Assembly: GCA_012841145.1 (NCBI GenBank)
Contig: DUVH01000022.1
Location: 1-45,764, forward strand
Length of the DNA stretch: 45,764 bases
DNA from: Clostridiaceae bacterium
Lineage (GTDB): Bacteria; Bacillota; Clostridia; Saccharofermentanales; DTU023
Reading direction: 5' to 3'
The notes beneath the pieces are model-generated. The model did not search any database. It was not told where the DNA came from and saw nothing but the letters and a program-made list of their open reading frames with translations. The translations under genes and the position numbers were made by a program. Each line of letters starts with the position of its first letter. Position 1 is the first letter of the stretch. This document shows, one piece after another, positions 42,101 to 45,764 of this stretch.

Positions 42101-44029
42101 TTAGATTTCTCTCGCGATCTCGTTACCTGCCCACAAGGCCGACATCACTTTGCCGGGTTGTGCGGCGTCGCCGATGACTTTGTACGGAATACCGAGTTCC
42201 TTTACAAGATCTTCCAGCGGGTTATACGCTTTTACGCCTGTCGCCATGACTGCGCAGGTGAAATCAAGCTTCTCTTCTTTACCGTCTTTCTCCACCAGGA
42301 TATAGTCGTCAGCGATTTCAATACATTTAGTATTGGTAAGTACCTCAACATTGTAATCCTGAATGATCTTGTCAAAATACGGTCTAACATAGAATTCCAT
42401 GTCTTTTGCAATCTGACCTTCCATTTCAATCATCGTGACCTGTCTGCCTTCTTTGGCGAGAATTTCCATGACTTCCATTGCCGTCAGACCGCCTCCAATG
42501 ATCGCAACTTTATCACAGGCGACGAAATCTTCCGTCTCCAAAAACTCCCAAGCGTTAACCGTGTTCTTAGCACCCTTAATAGGCGCGTAAGCAAATTCTC
42601 CGCCCGTCGCAAGAATGATGAAATCAGGATTCAGATTCTTGATTCGAGCCTCGTTCGCTTCAGTAAAGAGGCGCACGTCGACGCCCGCTTTCGCGGCTCT
42701 GATACCCATCTGACTCATTGAATCGGCCAGCATACGCTTGCGCGGCGCGACGGCGGCTAGGAGATACTGACCTCCAACCTTGCCTGTCTTCTCCATCAGG
42801 GTAACGTCGTGTCCTCTCGTTGCCGCGACTCTGGCAGCTTCCAGTCCGGCAGGCCCCGCACCGACAACGAGAACCTTTTTCTTCTCTTCCGCTTCCTTAA
42901 TGACAACACTCTCCTCATAACCGCAAGCAGGGTTAAAGACACAGCTTGCACCGAAGGATGTCAGGAAAAGTCTTTCAACACAGCCTTGGTTACAGGAGAC
43001 GCAGTGTACGATGTCGTCTACTCTGTCATTCATGACCTTATTCATGAATTCAGGATCAGTCATCTGTACTCGTCCGAAAGAAATGAAGTCCGCCATACCT
43101 TCTTCCAAGACTTCCTCGGCCATATCGGGCGTATTGATACGTCCGGCAACAATGACCGGCAAACCGACTTCTCGACGGAATCTGCCGGCATTTTCCACAT
43201 TGACTTTATGCGGGAAGAAATACGGAGGGACGGTGTAAGAAATCGTCTCATAGGAACCTTGAGAAATGTCCAAAGCGTCGACTCCGGCCTTTTTATAAAA
43301 CTTGGCGGCTTCGATGCTCTCTTCGATTTTCAAGCTGCCCTCACAGGGCGAATGCTCATCGGCAGAAAGGCGGATCATGACAGGGAAGTCGTCTCCGCAC
43401 TTCTTCTTGATGTCCTTGATGATTTCACTTCCGAAGCGCGTTCTATTCTCCAAGCTTCCGCCGAACTCATCCGTACGCAAGTTCGTATGACGGTTCACAA
43501 ATGAGTCAATTAAATAGCCATGCGCACCGTGAAGCTCAACACAGTCAAAACCCGCCTTTTTTGCTCTTAAGGCAGCATCGCCATAAGCATGGATGACTTC
43601 CCATACTTCATCGATGGTCATCGCATGAGCCTCTTCTCCGATAAAGCCGCACGTCGTCGCGCTAGGAGCCCACGGTTTACCGTTAAAGGGTTTCCCCGAT
43701 GTTTGTCTTCCACCATGCCAAAGCTGCAGACATGCCTTGCCGCCGTTATCGTGGATCGCCTTTGCCAATTTTGCAAAGGCAGGAATGGCATCGTCGCTGT
43801 AAATATTGGGATTCAACCCTGTTTGCGACGTGTAGTGAACAGGACAAATTTCAACAATGTTGAGGCCACAGCCGCCCTTTGCCCTCGCTGCGTGATAATG
43901 GATCAGTCGATCATTAACAACTCCTTCGTTACAGTAGTTTGTCCCCATTGGAGGGAATACGGAACGATTCTTCAGCTCCAAACTCCCAATTTTCCCCGGT
44001 GACAGCAATTTTACGTACGTTTGATTCAT
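42101..44029 (-). CDS. Old Yellow Enzyme-type Fe-S flavoprotein (NADH:flavin oxidoreductase / enoate or dienoyl-CoA reductase-like)
   Basis: The 642-residue protein has an N-terminal OYE TIM barrel (about 5-335: FPPMGTNY, LQLWHGGRQT, ELHGAHGYLIDSF at 165-177). A four-cysteine [4Fe-4S] motif (C343, C346, C350, C363) follows, then an FAD/NAD(P) domain (GAGPAG 390-395, second dinucleotide fold IGGGLTAME from 511). This is the layout of 2,4-dienoyl-CoA reductase, enoate reductase and BaiCD/BaiH-like enzymes of anaerobes. The substrate cannot be told from sequence. The ATG at 44029 has GGAG six bases upstream. It is monocistronic, with its own promoter and terminator. Confidence 0.9.
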   Translation of the reverse strand: MNQTYVKLLSPGKIGSLELKNRSVFPPMGTNYCNEGVVNDRLIHYHAARAKGGCGLNIVEICPVHYTSQTGLNPNIYSDDAIPAFAKLAKAIHDNGGKACLQLWHGGRQTSGKPFNGKPWAPSATTCGFIGEEAHAMTIDEVWEVIHAYGDAALRAKKAGFDCVELHGAHGYLIDSFVNRHTNLRTDEFGGSLENRTRFGSEIIKDIKKKCGDDFPVMIRLSADEHSPCEGSLKIEESIEAAKFYKKAGVDALDISQGSYETISYTVPPYFFPHKVNVENAGRFRREVGLPVIVAGRINTPDMAEEVLEEGMADFISFGRVQMTDPEFMNKVMNDRVDDIVHCVSCNQGCVERLFLTSFGASCVFNPACGYEESVVIKEAEEKKKVLVVGAGPAGLEAARVAATRGHDVTLMEKTGKVGGQYLLAAVAPRKRMLADSMSQMGIRAAKAGVDVRLFTEANEARIKNLNPDFIILATGGEFAYAPIKGAKNTVNAWEFLETEDFVACDKVAIIGGGLTAMEVMEILAKEGRQVTMIEMEGQIAKDMEFYVRPYFDKIIQDYNVEVLTNTKCIEIADDYILVEKDGKEEKLDFTCAVMATGVKAYNPLEDLVKELGIPYKVIGDAAQPGKVMSALWAGNEIAREI

Positions 44030-44077
44030 AATTGACTCCTTTCTAGAATGCAAAAAAACACAATGCTACCGTCTTAT

Positions 44078-44107
44078 ATTTTAATACATGACGCATAAAA
44101 AATTCAA
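44078..44107 (-). promoter_or_regulatory. Promoter of the OYE-type gene
   Basis: TTGAAT (44107-44102), an 18-base spacer and TAAAAT (44083-44078) on the minus strand, ~50 bases before the start codon. Confidence 0.6.
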
Positions 44108-44210
44108 CGGCAGAGAAAAAAATCTGCGCATATCATCAACGCGCGATCTTTTTACTTTCCAACGAAAGATGCGATGAAAACCCTTGGCTTAGGGCTTGAA
44201 ATATGGAACC

Positions 44211-44903
44211 TTACCTTTTGCGCTCAACGTCCGTCAGAATAATGCCAAGCACATTAACACTCGCCACGTTCAAAGCCGATAAAGCCGACCCTAGTTTCGG
44301 AAGGGTTGACTGTCCTGCCTTTGCAATCACGGCGACACCATCCAGCAACGGCGAGAGAAGGCTGATATCTTGATATCCAAGAACGGGTGGCGTATCAAAA
44401 AGGATCACGTCAAACTGAGAAGATAAGTGCCGGATAAGCGATTTTAGACGTTTGCTAACCAGTATTGAAAGAGGATTACTTACAGTTGTACCTGATGGAA
44501 TCACATAGAGTTTCTCGATAGACGTTCTCGAAATCGCATTTTCAAAGGAGACCCTGTTCGAAAGCAAGTCAGTCAAACCGGGCGCTTTGCCTATTTGAAA
44601 ATGTTGATGTAAGCCGGAAAAGCGAAAATCACCGTCAATAATCAGGACACGATATTCGAAAATAGACGCAAAAGCAAAACCGAGCATCACCACACTCTCA
44701 GTCTTGCCCTCATTATGTTCCGCGCTGGTGATACCAATCACAGATGCGCCCTCATCTTTTTCGATGAGATTGTTCAGCTGAAAGGCCGCAGTCGCATAAC
44801 GATCGGGCGTAACAATTTCTCGAGGTCTTTGGCGTGTATCTTTAGCGGGTCTGCGATCAGGCTGTCTGCCGGATCTTTTGTTCTTCCTAGTCATAAAGTC
44901 CAT
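44211..44903 (-). CDS. CpsD/CapB-type BY-kinase-like P-loop ATPase
   Basis: This protein is of the bacterial tyrosine kinase family that works with CpsC in capsule/exopolysaccharide assembly. The 230 residues show Walker A ITSAEHNEGKTES (K67), Walker A' LIIDGDFRF (D90, D92) and Walker B ILFDTPPVL (D170). The first ~35 residues are basic and variable. The protein ends ERKR soon after the last core strand, without the C-terminal tyrosine cluster that is autophosphorylated in typical CpsD. Phosphorylation-based regulation may therefore be missing. It is the second gene of a pair, 22-31 bases after cpsC depending on the start used. No further capsule gene follows, only a weak hairpin (44181-44194) and a different operon. 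Confidence 0.85.
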   Translation of the reverse strand: MDFMTRKNKRSGRQPDRRPAKDTRQRPREIVTPDRYATAAFQLNNLIEKDEGASVIGITSAEHNEGKTESVVMLGFAFASIFEYRVLIIDGDFRFSGLHQHFQIGKAPGLTDLLSNRVSFENAISRTSIEKLYVIPSGTTVSNPLSILVSKRLKSLIRHLSSQFDVILFDTPPVLGYQDISLLSPLLDGVAVIAKAGQSTLPKLGSALSALNVASVNVLGIILTDVERKR

Positions 44904-44934
44904 CTCTTTTCAAATCACCATGAGCATGACATCG

Positions 44935-45612
44935 TCAATCTTTATAAATGACGCCAATCACCGGAACGTCCAATGCTTGCTGAATATCACCAATCTTGCG
45001 AATCGTCCCTTTTTTGCTCTCAATCCAAACGACATACATAACAACTAGCATCAAAGCGAGAAAAGCACCGAATAAACTACTCGTAATGATAGTTTTTATC
45101 GTAACTCTAGCCCTCGTTAATTGCGGTTGAGAGATTACTCTGAGATGGAAATTTTCACTGATATATCCCGTGGGCACGATCACTGTCGGTGCGAGATCGG
45201 CAATCGCGCTAGCGACATTGAGTGAGTTCTTGGCACTCCTCGATGAGACACTCACAATAAGATTTCCCGTATTCTCCACCTGCGTCACTTGGATCATACT
45301 TTGAACTGAACCGGCAGAAAGATTATCTACATTGGCCGCCACCTTTTCAGCAAAATCGATTGACTTCAAATGCGTCATATAGATGCCGGCAACCCTATAG
45401 GCATTATTGATGGTACTAATTTCACCCGATAAAGTACGGTCAGCATTGGCGATGACGACATCAAAACGTAATTTTGACGTCTGAGTCGGTTTTTTGATGA
45501 AAATGGAATACACAAAACCTAATAAAGCGCCTATAACACAAACAATAACGACAAGCTTCAGGCGCTTTTTTATCCAATAATAGATATCTATCAAGCTATA
45601 TTCATAAGTCAC
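44935..45612 (-). CDS. CpsC/Wzz-type polysaccharide chain-length regulator
   Basis: This membrane polysaccharide co-polymerase activates CpsD-type kinases. Two hydrophobic helices flank an extracytoplasmic domain: near residues 19-41 (VVIVCVIGALLGFVYSIFI) and near 175-198 (TSSLFGAFLALMLVVMYVVW), counting from the GTG at 45612. The cytoplasmic C-terminus ends DVPVIGVIYKD, matching the usual CpsC tail that contacts CpsD. The GTG has GAGG eight bases upstream; an ATG at 45630 is in frame but lacks such a site. The gene forms a pair with the kinase-like gene. A probable transposase gene begins about 130 bases away in the opposite direction. Confidence 0.85.
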   Translation of the reverse strand: MTYEYSLIDIYYWIKKRLKLVVIVCVIGALLGFVYSIFIKKPTQTSKLRFDVVIANADRTLSGEISTINNAYRVAGIYMTHLKSIDFAEKVAANVDNLSAGSVQSMIQVTQVENTGNLIVSVSSRSAKNSLNVASAIADLAPTVIVPTGYISENFHLRVISQPQLTRARVTIKTIITSSLFGAFLALMLVVMYVVWIESKKGTIRKIGDIQQALDVPVIGVIYKD

Positions 45613-45726
45613 AATACAATCCTCAAACATGATTTTGGGTCACGTAGACTGATGTTCGCAACTTGAAAATGGAGTAATAAAAAGCCATTGGGGCTCCTAT
45701 AGAATGTTAATAACCAAAAAGACATT

Positions 45727-45764
45727 AAGGAGGCACAACCAATGGCTCAAGGCAAAGATAGCAC
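45727..45764 (+). CDS. Start of a plus-strand gene cut by the window end (probable transposase)
   Basis: A strong ribosome binding site AAGGAGG (45727-45733) is followed after eight bases by ATG at 45742 and the codons for MAQGKDS, then the window ends. The feature span includes the ribosome binding site; the coding part is 45742-45764. The plus-strand orientation against all neighbours, next to a capsule-type gene pair, suggests an insertion-sequence transposase, possibly of the IS256/Mutator type. Seven residues cannot prove this. Confidence 0.45.

Noticed and set aside
1-45764. CRISPR array, SRP RNA, tmRNA or other structured RNA genes
   Set aside because: No regularly spaced direct repeats and no recognisable conserved RNA cores were seen on reading both strands. 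A covariance-model search would be more sensitive.

Overview
The window is a housekeeping stretch of a chromosome from a Bacillota bacterium, most likely in Clostridia. The evidence is the conserved gene order acpP-rnc-smc-ftsY-ylxM-ffh-rpsP-khpA-rimM-trmD ... rplS-rbgA-rnhB, the recA operator of the GAAC-N4-GTTC type, a lipoprotein of the DUF4358 type, purine-rich AGGAGG ribosome binding sites and a cpsC/cpsD-type pair. By eye the coding part is roughly half G+C; the first ~920 bases are clearly AT-richer. I cannot name the species. Almost every gene lies on the minus strand, as expected on one replichore. Only a tyrosine recombinase and the start of a probable transposase gene lie on the plus strand.

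Layout in window order. (1) 1-922: AT-rich, gene-free DNA with a perfect 16-bp hairpin and traces of decayed coding sequence. (2) 952-3597: a divergent MurE-like ligase and asd, with a divergently transcribed Xer-type recombinase at 3713-4732. (3) 4853-12863: proS, an M18 aminopeptidase, iscU, iscS, rarA and glyA. Transcription runs glyA to rarA, then iscS to iscU to the peptidase. (4) 12974-16092: a sulfur-relay operon of GntR/UTRA regulator, second cysteine desulfurase and thiI. (5) 16225-19410: a fused RNase HII-YraN protein, rbgA, an unknown membrane protein and rplS. (6) 19537-22617: a three-gene extracytoplasmic O-acylation cassette (DUF4358 lipoprotein, MBOAT acyltransferase, DHHW/AlgX-like SGNH protein). 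It splits the usual trmD-rplS neighbourhood. (7) 22926-32969: the ribosome, SRP and chromosome-maintenance block trmD back to pgsA. (8) 33115-41797: recX, recA, murJ, cinA, ftsK, a Nudix hydrolase and rnhA. (9) 41891-45764: tRNA-Pro(GGG), an Old Yellow Enzyme-type Fe-S flavoenzyme, an isolated cpsD/cpsC pair, and the first codons of a probable insertion-sequence gene.

Functionally the window brings together translation (proS, rpsP, rplS, rimM, trmD, rbgA, tRNA-Pro, thiI), protein targeting (ffh, ftsY, ylxM), chromosome segregation and repair (smc, ftsK, xer, recA, recX, rarA, rnhA, rnhB), envelope assembly (murE-like, murJ, MBOAT cassette, pgsA, cpsCD) and Fe-S/sulfur metabolism (two cysteine desulfurases, iscU, thiI).

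The items most worth a second look are: the RNase HII-YraN fusion; the consensus promoter that ends six bases before the ylxM start codon and so predicts a leaderless mRNA; the long palindrome that places a TTGACA box on each strand there; the O-acylation cassette inside the trmD/rplS block; the MurE-like ligase that lacks the usual MurE signature motifs; and the GntR-controlled desulfurase-thiI operon. No CRISPR array, phage or obvious defence system was seen.
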